64,000 nucleotides of DNA from Hymenobacter gummosus. Its GTDB lineage: Bacteria > Bacteroidota > Bacteroidia > Cytophagales > Hymenobacteraceae. Where the stretch lies: assembly GCF_003970915.1 (NCBI RefSeq), contig NZ_RXOF01000001.1, positions 558,001 to 622,000 of the forward strand. The letters are read 5' to 3'. Positions 25,936-33,366 of this stretch are shown here, one piece after another. Position 1 is the stretch's first letter. The number at the start of each line of letters is the position of its first letter. The position numbers and the translations under genes are program-made. Below the pieces are notes generated by a model. It was not told the DNA's origin. It made no database searches and saw only the letters and a program-made list of their open reading frames with translations.

Positions 25936-27204
25936 ATGGCCCTGACCTCTCCCCCACCCACTCCTCCCAAAACCACCGGCCTGTTCAGCGCCGTCGTCAT
26001 CGTGGCGGCCCTGGGCTACTTCGTCGATATCTACGACCTGATCTTGTTCAGCATCGTGCGGGTGCCCAGCCTGACCGATCTGGGCATCAGCGGCAAGGCC
26101 CTGACCAGTGAGGGGCTGTACCTCATCAACATGCAGATGGGCGGCATGCTGCTCGGCGGCATCCTCTGGGGCGTGCTCGGCGACAAGCGCGGGCGGCTGT
26201 CGGTCCTGTTCGGCTCCATTCTGCTGTATTCGCTGGCCAACATTGCCAACGGTTTCGTGCAAACCATCGGGCAGTACGCCTGGCTGCGGCTGATTGCCGG
26301 CATCGGGCTGGCCGGGGAGCTGGGCGCGGGCATCACGCTGGTGGCCGAGACGCTGCCCAAGGAAAAGCGCGGCTACGGCACCATGATTGTAGCCACGGTG
26401 GGCGTGTCGGGGGCCATGCTGGCCTACTGGGTGGGCGAGGCCCTGGGCTGGCGCAACGCCTACTTCGTGGGCGGCGGGCTGGGCCTGGCTTTGCTGCTGC
26501 TGCGGGTGGGCGTGTTCGAGTCGGGCATGTTCGAGCAAGCCAAGCAGCACGGCGTGGACCGCGGCAACTTCTTCGCCCTGTTTACCAACGGTCCGCGGCT
26601 GCTCAAGTACCTCAAGTGCCTGCTCATCGGCGTGCCGCTGTGGTTCGTGGTGGGCATCCTGATTACGCTGGCGCCCGAGTTTGGCCGCGCCCTGGGTGTG
26701 CAGGGCGAAGTATCGGCCGGGCTGGCCGTGTTCTGGTGCTACTTCGGCCTGGTGTTCGGCGACTTTGCCAGCGGGGCTCTGAGCCAGCTGCTGCGCAGCC
26801 GCCGGCGCGCCCTGCAGCTGTTTCTGCTCATGTGCGGCATCGTGGTGGCGGCTTACCTGTTTCTGCAGCGCGGCGCCTCGCCCGATGGGTTCTACCGCAT
26901 GTGTTTCGTGCTGGGCATTTCGGTGGGCTTCTGGGCCTTGTTCGTGACGGTAGCGGCCGAGCAGTTTGGCACCAACCTGCGGGCCACGGTGGCCACCACG
27001 GCGCCCAACTTCGCCCGCGGCTCGGTGGTGGCGCTGGTGCCCATCTTCCAGGCCACGGCCGCCGCCCTGGGCTCCGCCGAGGCCCCCGACCTCATTGCCA
27101 GCGGCGCCGTGGTGGGCGGCGTATCCCTGCTGATTGCCTTCTGGGCCGTGAGCACCCTGCCCGAAACCCACGGCAAAGACCTCGACTACGTGGAGGTATC
27201 CTGA
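25936..27204 (+). CDS. Major facilitator superfamily transporter (422 aa)
   Basis: Twelve-helix secondary transporter of the inner membrane, probably of the sugar/organic-acid:proton symporter branch. The N-terminal helix ends in ALGYFVDIYDLILFSIV, where an Asp in helix 1 is typical of that branch. The signature loop between helices 2 and 3 is GVLGDKRGRLSVLFG. The motif RLIAGIGLAGELGAGITLVA, with ETLPKEKRGYG after it, matches helix 4-5 of these carriers. The substrate cannot be told from sequence. No enzyme or binding-protein gene is adjacent that would suggest it. It is the first gene of a loose plus-strand series. Confidence 0.88.
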   Translation: MALTSPPPTPPKTTGLFSAVVIVAALGYFVDIYDLILFSIVRVPSLTDLGISGKALTSEGLYLINMQMGGMLLGGILWGVLGDKRGRLSVLFGSILLYSLANIANGFVQTIGQYAWLRLIAGIGLAGELGAGITLVAETLPKEKRGYGTMIVATVGVSGAMLAYWVGEALGWRNAYFVGGGLGLALLLLRVGVFESGMFEQAKQHGVDRGNFFALFTNGPRLLKYLKCLLIGVPLWFVVGILITLAPEFGRALGVQGEVSAGLAVFWCYFGLVFGDFASGALSQLLRSRRRALQLFLLMCGIVVAAYLFLQRGASPDGFYRMCFVLGISVGFWALFVTVAAEQFGTNLRATVATTAPNFARGSVVALVPIFQATAAALGSAEAPDLIASGAVVGGVSLLIAFWAVSTLPETHGKDLDYVEVS

Positions 27205-27280
27205 GTTGCCGCCGGCACCCCAACGGGAACTGCCAGCGGGCCGCCGTCGTATCCTAAGCTGACCTTTCTCCACCGTTGCC

Positions 27281-27562
27281 ATGAAAATGACCCTCCGCCT
27301 TTTCCTGCTGCTGGCGGCCCTCACGCTGGGCGCTACCGCCGCGCAGGCCCAGATAACCCCGCCGCCCTCGGGCGCCGCCTCGCCTTCCCGGCCCCAGTCG
27401 CCCCCGCCTAATCAGCCCGCGGCGGCTCCGCAGGTCAGCGCCCCGCCGCAGAGCAGCGGGCAGATGAGCAAGGAGCGGGAAAAAGCCCAAGAAAACCTGG
27501 CCAAAGAGCGGGAAAAAGCCGCCCGCGACGAAGAGAAAGCCCGGCAGCGCGGCCAGAACTAA
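27281..27562 (+). CDS. Small exported Pro/Lys/Glu-rich protein (93 aa)
   Basis: Signal peptide MKMTLRLFLLLAALTLGATA then AQAQ, a Pro-rich linker (ITPPPSGAASPSRPQSPPPN), and a charged helical tail with two near-identical words, KEREKAQENLAKEREKAARD. It is low in complexity and has no recognised domain. It probably is a small periplasmic or secreted protein of the kind common in Hymenobacteraceae. The start two codons later (MTLRL) is equally possible. It stands 76 bp after the MFS gene. Confidence 0.62.
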   Translation: MKMTLRLFLLLAALTLGATAAQAQITPPPSGAASPSRPQSPPPNQPAAAPQVSAPPQSSGQMSKEREKAQENLAKEREKAARDEEKARQRGQN

Positions 27563-27613
27563 ACGCCTGCTGCCTCTGCCCTACTGCTACTTGCTCCCCT
27601 GACTGCCTTTCAC

Positions 27614-28057
27614 ATGGCCGAAGCCCGCTTCACCCGCCAGTACTACTGGCCCCATCATTTCGTGGCCCTGCCAGCGGCCTTTGTCATGGCCCTTTACACC
27701 GGCCGGCGCTACTGGGCCGTGGCCGGCGCCGATTCCGACGAGTCGCGCATCTGGTTCAGCCTCGCGGCCCTGGCCGTGCTACTGCTCGGGGCGCTGCTAC
27801 TGCTGCGCCAGCACTACGCCCTCACCCTGCAGGACCGCGTAGCGCGCCTGGAGGTGCGCCAGCGCTACTTCGAGCTGACTGGCCAACGGTTTCAACCCTT
27901 GGAGCAACAGCTGAGCCTGGGGCAGATCTTGTCCCTGCGCTTCGCCGGCGACGCCGAGTTGCCCGCCCTGGCCACCGCCGCTGCCGCCGAAAAGCTCAAA
28001 CCCGCCGACATTCGCGCCCGAATTCAGGATTTCCAACCCGACCCGATGCGGGTCTGA
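27614..28057 (+). CDS. DUF6526 family membrane protein
   Basis: The 147 residues contain two transmembrane helices (about 15-33 and 48-66) followed by a cytoplasmic segment. The pattern ending in LRQHYALTLQDRVARLEVRQ, then RYFELTGQRFQPLEQQLSLG, QILSLRFAGDAELPALA and a final DFQPDPMRV matches what I know as DUF6526. The function of that family is unknown. The gene stops flush against intergenic repeat A2, and the next gene begins one base after the repeat. Confidence 0.85.
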   Translation: MAEARFTRQYYWPHHFVALPAAFVMALYTGRRYWAVAGADSDESRIWFSLAALAVLLLGALLLLRQHYALTLQDRVARLEVRQRYFELTGQRFQPLEQQLSLGQILSLRFAGDAELPALATAAAAEKLKPADIRARIQDFQPDPMRV

Positions 28058-28058
28058 T

Positions 28059-28145
28059 AAATGGTTAAATGGCTGGATGGTCAAATGGCTGGTCGTTCGA
28101 GAACAATCAACCATTTAGCCATTCAACAATTTAACAATCAACCAC
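28059..28145. repeat. Intergenic inverted repeat, family A copy 2
   Basis: This repeat fills the entire gap between two co-directional genes. Left words AAATGGTT, AAATGGCT, GATGG lead to GGCTGGTCGTTC, then after GA comes GAACAATCAACCATTTAGCC and complementary words ending ACAATCAACCA. It is the shortest spacer of the four copies (two bases). Confidence 0.85.
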
Positions 28146-28448
28146 ATGATTCTCTACAACGTAACCAGCAGCGTCGACCCGGAGGTGGCCGAGCAGTGGG
28201 TGGCCTTCATGCGCGACGAGCACATGCCCGACGTCATGGCCACGGGCTTCTTCGTCAAAAGCCAGCTGCTGCGCCTGCTTAACGAAGAAGAAGACGGCTG
28301 CACCTACGCGGCGCAATTCTACTGCGTGAGCACCGAACAGCTCGATGAGTACCAGCGCGTCGCCGCTCCCGGCCTGCGCGCCGACCTTGAAACCCGCTTT
28401 CCCGGCCAGTATGTGTCGTTCCGCACGGTGCTGGAGGTGATTGAGTAG
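28146..28448 (+). CDS. DUF4286 family protein (100 aa)
   Basis: Small soluble alpha/beta (ferredoxin-like) protein. MILYNVTSSVDPEVAEQWVA, FMRDEHMPDVMATGFFVKSQ and AAQFYCVSTEQLDEYQRVAA are the familiar DUF4286 pattern. Length matches the family. Its role is unknown. It is flanked on both sides by family A repeats (28059-28145 and 28451-28546), so the whole gene sits between two repeat copies about 390 bp apart. This could allow recombinational loss or duplication of this single gene. Confidence 0.9.
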   Translation: MILYNVTSSVDPEVAEQWVAFMRDEHMPDVMATGFFVKSQLLRLLNEEEDGCTYAAQFYCVSTEQLDEYQRVAAPGLRADLETRFPGQYVSFRTVLEVIE

Positions 28449-28450
28449 CG

Positions 28451-28546
28451 GCGAATTGCTAAATTGTCAAATTGCTAAATGGCTGGTCGTTCTGGTGCGA
28501 ATCAGAACAGTCAGCCATTTAGCACTTTGACAATCCAGCCATTCCC
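28451..28546. repeat. Intergenic inverted repeat, family A copy 3
   Basis: Left words GAATTGCTAAATTGTC, AAATTGCT, AAATGGCT lead to GGCTGGTCGTTC. After a spacer of about 14 bases come GAACAGTCAGCCATTTAGC and complementary words. It fills the gap between DUF4286 and the sterol-desaturase gene to within a few bases of the ATG. Confidence 0.82.
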
Positions 28547-28551
28547 ACTCT

Positions 28552-29811
28552 ATGAACCTGAACCCCATTCTCCTTTCCATTCCGCTGTACTTCGCGCTGA
28601 TTGGGGCGGAGTTGCTCGTGGAGCGGCTGCAGCACCGGGAGAAGTACCGCTTCCACGACGCCATCACCAACATCAGCTGCGGCGTGACCTCGCAGATTGC
28701 GGGTGTGTTTCTGAAGGTGGCGGTGATTGGGGTGTACGAGCTGCTGTACGCGCACGCCCGGCTGTGGGACGTGCCGCGCACCTGGGCCACCAGCCTGCTG
28801 CTGTTCGTACTGGCCGATTTGTGCTACTATTTCGCTCACCGCTACTCCCACGAAATCAACGTGCTGTGGGGCGGGCACGTGGTGCACCACCAGAGCGAGG
28901 ACTACAACCTGTCGGTGGCCCTCCGTCAAAGCTCGTTTCAGGGTATATTCACCTTCGCCTTCTACCTGCCGCTGGCCGTGCTGGGCTTCGAGACGACCTG
29001 GTTCGTGTACATTTCGGCCCTGGTCACGCTTTACCAGTTCTGGATTCACACCGAGCTTATTGGCAAGCTCGGGCCACTGGAATGGGTGCTCAATACGCCT
29101 TCGCACCACCGCGTGCACCACGGCCGCAACCCCAAGTACATCGACAAGAACTACGCGGGCACTTTTATCATCTGGGACCGGCTGTTCGGCACTTTTCAGG
29201 TGGAGGAGGAGCGGCCGGTGTACGGCATTACCACGCCGCTGAACTCCTGGAACCCGGTGTGGGCCAACTTCGGCCACTACGCCCAGCTGCGGGCGCAGCT
29301 CAGCCAGACGCCCGGCTTCTGGAACCGGCTGCGGGTTGTGTTCGGACGGCCCGGCTGGCGCCCAGCGGCCCTGGGCGGCCCCTATCAGATTCCCGAAGTC
29401 GACGCGGCGGCACATCAGAAGTACACCACCACGGCCCCGCGCACGGTCAACTGGTACGTTTTCGGGCAGTACGTGGTGCTCATCGGCGGGGCGGCGGTGT
29501 TCCTCTTCACTCAAAAAGACATGACTCCGGCCTTGCGCTGGGGCGTGGCGGCTTGGTGCGTGTGGGCGGCCCTGGCCTGCGGGGCGCTGTTTGAGGCAAA
29601 GCCCTGGGGCTACCGGCTGGAACCGCTGCGGCTGGCGGCTTCGCTGGCGCTACTGCTGCTGGCGGCGCGTGGGCAGGGTTGGTTCGGGCCGGCCGCGGCG
29701 GGCGGCACGGCGTACCTGGCCGGCTCCCTGCTGTGGCTGTACTCATTCCGGCGGGCCTACGCGGCGGCCCAGTCGGCGCAGCAGAAAGCAGGGCAACTGG
29801 CGCCGGTTTAG
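28552..29811 (+). CDS. Sterol desaturase / fatty acid hydroxylase family protein (419 aa)
   Basis: Integral-membrane di-iron oxygenase of the fatty acid hydroxylase superfamily, closest in layout to the alkylglycerol monooxygenase (TMEM195)-like branch. The histidine cluster is complete: FAHRYSHEINVLWG, GHVVHHQSEDYN, a central WIHTELIG, and TPSHHRVHHGRNP. The C-terminal third adds at least four more hydrophobic helices (VNWYVFGQYVVLIGGAAVFL onward) beyond the oxygenase core. The likely substrate is a lipid; which one is unknown. It is the last plus-strand gene here and is convergent with the GNAT gene across a long inverted repeat. Confidence 0.92.
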   Translation: MNLNPILLSIPLYFALIGAELLVERLQHREKYRFHDAITNISCGVTSQIAGVFLKVAVIGVYELLYAHARLWDVPRTWATSLLLFVLADLCYYFAHRYSHEINVLWGGHVVHHQSEDYNLSVALRQSSFQGIFTFAFYLPLAVLGFETTWFVYISALVTLYQFWIHTELIGKLGPLEWVLNTPSHHRVHHGRNPKYIDKNYAGTFIIWDRLFGTFQVEEERPVYGITTPLNSWNPVWANFGHYAQLRAQLSQTPGFWNRLRVVFGRPGWRPAALGGPYQIPEVDAAAHQKYTTTAPRTVNWYVFGQYVVLIGGAAVFLFTQKDMTPALRWGVAAWCVWAALACGALFEAKPWGYRLEPLRLAASLALLLLAARGQGWFGPAAAGGTAYLAGSLLWLYSFRRAYAAAQSAQQKAGQLAPV

Positions 29812-29825
29812 CAACTGCAAGTTGC

Positions 29826-29964
29826 GTAACCGGTGCCCATAATCAGGCAGGCTTTCAGCCTGCGTCCGGCGCCCGCACAAACCCACCGGGCTGGCACCGC
29901 AACGCTACACGCAGGCTGAAAGCCTGCTTTATGGTGGGCACCGGTTACGCCGGCTTCGCCGGCT
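29826..29964. repeat. Long intergenic inverted repeat (AGGCTTTCAGCCT type) between convergent genes
   Basis: Two 40-base arms, 29826-29865 and 29909-29948, are complementary with few mismatches. They begin GTAACCGGTGCCCA and contain the smaller palindrome GCAGGCTTTCAGCCTGC. A small GCCGGC-TTC-GCCGGC hairpin follows at 29950-29964. The repeat fills most of the gap between the sterol-desaturase and GNAT genes and could terminate transcription from both sides. Confidence 0.85.
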
Positions 29965-29988
29965 AAACCGGCGCCAGCCACGCAGCGG

Positions 29989-30507
29989 CTATTCGCCTAC
30001 GGCGGCCAGCACGGCCGGGTCGCAGGCGTAGCTGCGCAGCTGCTCGGCGGTGAGGTTGCCGTTGTGCCACTCGGGGTCGAGGTTGGCGCCGATGCGCTTA
30101 TAGAAGCCAATGGCCGGCTCGTTCCACTCCAGCACCTGCCACTTCAGGCGGTGGGCGCCGGTGCGCCGGGCCTCGGCCACCACCGCGTCGAACAGCCGGC
30201 GGCCGATGCCGGTGCCGCGGGCGGCTTCGGTCACCACCAGGTCTTCGAGGTAGAGCATGCGGCCCTTCCAGGTGGAGTAAGCCGTGTAGTACAGCGCAAT
30301 GCCCAGAATACCCTGCTCCGCGGTTTCGGCCACGAAAAAGCTGAAAATAGGCGCCGGCCCGAACCCGTCGCGGCGCATGTCGTCCAGGGTGTTGGTGACT
30401 TCCTCGGGGGCGCGCTCGTAGATGGCCAGCTCCACAATCAGCTCGTGGACGCGGGGCAAATCGGCTTCGGTGCCGCGGCGGATGCGCAGGGTGGCGGGAG
30501 CAGGCAT
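29989..30507 (-). CDS. GNAT family N-acetyltransferase (172 aa)
   Basis: Cytosolic acetyl-CoA-dependent transferase, similar in layout to diamine (spermidine/spermine-type) acetyltransferases. Motifs: LRIRRGTEADLPRVHELIVE at the N-terminus, LYLEDLVVTEAARGTGIGRR with the acetyl-CoA P-loop (R-G-T-G-I-G), and WQVLEWNEPAIGFYKRIGAN near the end. The substrate is not determined. A -7 box TAGCTTTG is visible at 30536-30543 on the minus strand, 29 bases before the ATG. It is convergent with the sterol-desaturase gene. Confidence 0.9.
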   Translation of the reverse strand: MPAPATLRIRRGTEADLPRVHELIVELAIYERAPEEVTNTLDDMRRDGFGPAPIFSFFVAETAEQGILGIALYYTAYSTWKGRMLYLEDLVVTEAARGTGIGRRLFDAVVAEARRTGAHRLKWQVLEWNEPAIGFYKRIGANLDPEWHNGNLTAEQLRSYACDPAVLAAVGE

Positions 30508-30635
30508 GGCAAAGAGGGGAAATCGGGTACGGCCGCAAAGCTACGCGCCGGCCGCGGCTATTCCAGATTGAGGTGGCTGAGGCGCGGCGGCATCTACTGC
30601 TTGGCTCAGGCAACTAATGACCACCGAATCAATGC

Positions 30636-30671
30636 GAAACGCCCGGCTTCCTTGCGGAAGCCGGGCGTTTC
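30636..30671 (-). terminator. Intrinsic terminator of the small lipoprotein gene
   Basis: A perfect 16-bp stem (30636-30651 and 30656-30671; GAAACGCCCGGCTTCC type) with loop TTGC, 19 bp after the stop of the lipoprotein gene on the minus strand. The T tract is weak (GCATTGATTC). Confidence 0.7.
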
Positions 30672-30690
30672 AGGGTTTAAAGGCGGCGCC

Positions 30691-30921
30691 TTACATCACC
30701 GGCTGCATCTTTTTGATGGTCGTGGTGGCGTTGACGGCGTTGATTTCCTGAGCGGCCTGCTCGGCGGCTACGGTAGCCGAATCCTTGCCTGTAGCGGCGG
30801 CCGGGACGGGGGGCAGGGCCGCCGGTTTCATGTCACCCTTGGACTCGTAATCGGGGTTGCTGCAGGCCGATACCGACAGCATAGCGCCGGCCACGAGGCC
30901 GAGCATGAGCATTTTTTTCAT
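30691..30921 (-). CDS. Small lipoprotein (76 aa)
   Basis: The start at 30921 gives MKKMLMLGLVAGAMLSVSAC with the lipobox Cys at residue 20. The mature chain of about 57 residues is Ala/Pro-rich (CSNPDYESKGDMKPAALPPV) and ends in a short amphipathic segment (EQAAQEINAVNATTTIKKMQ). The family was not recognised. A near-consensus -7 box (TATCTTCG, 30965-30972) lies about 40 bases upstream. Family A repeat 4 separates it from the prolyl oligopeptidase gene upstream. Confidence 0.7.
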   Translation of the reverse strand: MKKMLMLGLVAGAMLSVSACSNPDYESKGDMKPAALPPVPAAATGKDSATVAAEQAAQEINAVNATTTIKKMQPVM

Positions 30922-30977
30922 ATCAGGAACGGAAAAAGTCAAGGCAAAGCGGGTTTCGCGGCTGCGAAGATACATTA

Positions 30978-31074
30978 GAATGGTTAAATGGTCAGATTGT
31001 TAAATGGCTGGTCGTTCTGGTGTCGCAAGAACAATCAACCATTTAACAATTTGACCATGTAGCCATTCAGCCAT
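30978..31074. repeat. Intergenic inverted repeat, family A copy 4
   Basis: Left words GAATGGTTAAATGGTCAGATTG and AAATGGCT lead to GGCTGGTCGTTC. After a spacer of about 13 bases come GAACAATCAACCATTTAAC and complementary words up to the stop codon of the prolyl oligopeptidase gene. Stop-to-promoter space is almost entirely repeat. Confidence 0.83.
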
Positions 31075-33291
31075 CTATTTCCCGTACGGGTTCAGCCCCA
31101 TGTTGTAGTAGGCGAAGCTCCACACGTCGGTCCACTCGTCGATGAGCAGCTTGGTGCTCTTGCCCGCGCCGTGCCCGGCATTCACGTCGATGCGGATGAG
31201 CTGGGGGTTGGGGCCGCTGTTGGCCTGCTGCAGGGCGGCGGCAAACTTAAACGAGTGGGCGGGCACCACCCGGTCGTCGTGGTCGGCGGTGGTAATCATG
31301 GTGGCCGGGTAGCTGGTGCCGGCTTTCAGGTTGTGCAGCGGGGAAAACTTCACCAGGTTCTGGAATTGCTGGTAGTTGTCGGAGGTGCCGTACTCCGGCG
31401 CCCAGTTCCAGCCGATGGTAAACTTCTGGTAGCGCAGCATGTCCATCACGCCCACGGCCGGGAAGGCCACTTTGCAGATGTCGGGGCGCTGCGTCATGGT
31501 GGCGCCCACGAGCAGGCCGCCGTTGGAGCCACCGGCCACGGCCAGCCGCTCGGTGCTGGTGTAGCCCTGCACTTTCAGGTACTCGGCGGCGGCGTAGAAG
31601 TCGTCGAACACGTTTTGCTTGTTGGGCGTCATGCCGGCTTTGTGCCAGGCCTCGCCGTACTCCCCGCCCCCGCGCAGGTTCGGAATGGCCAGCACCCCAC
31701 CGTTTTCCAGCCACAGCATGCGCGCCACCGAGAAGCTGGGCGTCAGGCTCACGTTGAAGCCGCCGTAGGCGTAGAGGTAGGTGGGGTTCTGCCCGTTGAG
31801 CTTCAGGCCTTTCTTGTGGGTGATGAACATCGGGATTTTGGTCCCGTCCTTGGAGGCGTAGAACACCTGCGTGGTCGTGTACTCGTCGGGCTTCACGTCC
31901 ACCTTGGGCGCCCGAAACACCGTGCTCTGCCCGCTGCCGAGGTCGTAGCGGTAGATGGTCGTGGGGTAGGTAAAGGAGGTAAAGGCGTAGTACACGGCCT
32001 TGGAATCCTTGCGCCCGCCGAAGCCCGAGGCCGTGCCGATGGCGGGCAGCTCCACGTCGCGCAGGGGCTTGCCGGCCTCGTCGTACACCTTGATGAGCGA
32101 GGCAGCGTCTTTCAGGTACGAGGCCACCAGCTTGCCGCCCACCTGGTCGATGCCTTCGAGCTTCTGCTCGGTTTCGGGCAGCAGGTCTTTCCAGGCCGCG
32201 GGCTGGGGCTGCTTCGGGTCGATGGCCAGCACGCGGTAGCGCGGGGCCTTGTAGTTGGTGTACACCAGCAGGCGGCCGCCCAGGTTGCCCACCACGTTCA
32301 TATCCGACTCGTAGTTCTCGCCCAGCACCGTCCACTTGCCGGCCTGCTTGCTGTCGGTCAGGTCGCGCACGGCCAGCTTATTGCCGTCCGATTTGCCGTC
32401 GGTGAGGTAGATGCTCAGCCACCGCTCGTCCTCCGTGACGGAGGCAATGCGGAAGCCCAGGGCCATCTGCTTGTTTTCGTACACCAGCTTATCGGCCGAC
32501 TGCGGGGTGCCGAGCTGGTGGAAGTACACCTTGTGGTACTCGTTTTTGCCGGCCAGCTTGTTTTCGCCGGCCTTGGGCGCGTCGTAACCGCTGTAGTAGA
32601 AGCCGTTCTTCACCCAGGCCACGCCCGACACTTTCACCCAGTTGATTTCGTCCTTGAGCGGCTGGCGCGTCTTCAAATCGAGCAGATGGATGGTCTGCCA
32701 GTCGGAGCCGCCGCCGGAGGTGGTGTAGGCTAGGTAGCGGTGGTCGTTGGAGAAGTAGGTGCCGCTCAGGGCGGTGGTGCCGTCGGCCGAAAACTTGTTC
32801 GGGTCGAGCAGCACCTGCCCGTCGCCCTGCTCCTCGGCGCGCTTCACGTAGAGCACGGCCTGGTTTTGCAGGCCGTCGTTTTTCTGGTAGTACAGGTATT
32901 CACCCTCCTGCTGGGGCACGCCGTACCGCTCGTAGTTCCAGATTTTGGTCAGCCGCTCCCGAATCCGGTCCCGGAACGGAATCTGGCCCAGGTAGCCGAA
33001 GGTGACCTTGTTTTCGGCCGTCACCCAGGCCTTGGTTTCGGGCGAGTCGGGGTCTTCGAGCCAGCGGTACGGGTCGGCCACCCGGGTGCCGTGGTAGTCG
33101 TCGTGCTGGTCGGTTTTGCGGGCCTGGGGGTAGTCCAGCGCGGCCGATTTGGAGGAGCCGGCCGCCGGCGTTGCGTTTTCGGTCACGGGTTTCTCGGTTA
33201 TCGTCTGCTGCGAGGGGTTCAGCTGCTTGCTCGGGCCGCAGGCGGCCAGCAGGGCCAGCGTGGCGCCCAGCAGGGGTCGGGAGTTGGTCAT
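31075..33291 (-). CDS. Prolyl oligopeptidase family serine peptidase (738 aa)
   Basis: S9A-family peptidase that cleaves after proline in short peptides, here predicted to be a periplasmic lipoprotein. The start at 33291 gives MTNSRPLLGATLALLAAC with a lipobox Cys. An N-terminal helix and seven-bladed propeller follow (YPQARKTDQHDDYHGTRVAD, DPYRWLEDPDSPETKAWV). The alpha/beta-hydrolase domain carries the catalytic serine in LAVAGGSNGGLLVGATMTQR, the aspartate in TTADHDDRVVPAHSFKFA and the histidine in VNAGHGAGKSTK. The length is normal for bacterial enzymes of the family. It is monocistronic by position and 75 bp downstream of the minus-strand gene of the cytoskeleton/motor locus. Confidence 0.95.
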   Translation of the reverse strand: MTNSRPLLGATLALLAACGPSKQLNPSQQTITEKPVTENATPAAGSSKSAALDYPQARKTDQHDDYHGTRVADPYRWLEDPDSPETKAWVTAENKVTFGYLGQIPFRDRIRERLTKIWNYERYGVPQQEGEYLYYQKNDGLQNQAVLYVKRAEEQGDGQVLLDPNKFSADGTTALSGTYFSNDHRYLAYTTSGGGSDWQTIHLLDLKTRQPLKDEINWVKVSGVAWVKNGFYYSGYDAPKAGENKLAGKNEYHKVYFHQLGTPQSADKLVYENKQMALGFRIASVTEDERWLSIYLTDGKSDGNKLAVRDLTDSKQAGKWTVLGENYESDMNVVGNLGGRLLVYTNYKAPRYRVLAIDPKQPQPAAWKDLLPETEQKLEGIDQVGGKLVASYLKDAASLIKVYDEAGKPLRDVELPAIGTASGFGGRKDSKAVYYAFTSFTYPTTIYRYDLGSGQSTVFRAPKVDVKPDEYTTTQVFYASKDGTKIPMFITHKKGLKLNGQNPTYLYAYGGFNVSLTPSFSVARMLWLENGGVLAIPNLRGGGEYGEAWHKAGMTPNKQNVFDDFYAAAEYLKVQGYTSTERLAVAGGSNGGLLVGATMTQRPDICKVAFPAVGVMDMLRYQKFTIGWNWAPEYGTSDNYQQFQNLVKFSPLHNLKAGTSYPATMITTADHDDRVVPAHSFKFAAALQQANSGPNPQLIRIDVNAGHGAGKSTKLLIDEWTDVWSFAYYNMGLNPYGK

Positions 33292-33366
33292 GGGGTGTTG
33301 AAGAGAGGGAATACGGTAGGTAGCCAGCCGTGTTGGCCGGAAAGTCATGGGCGGAAGTCCCGGCAG

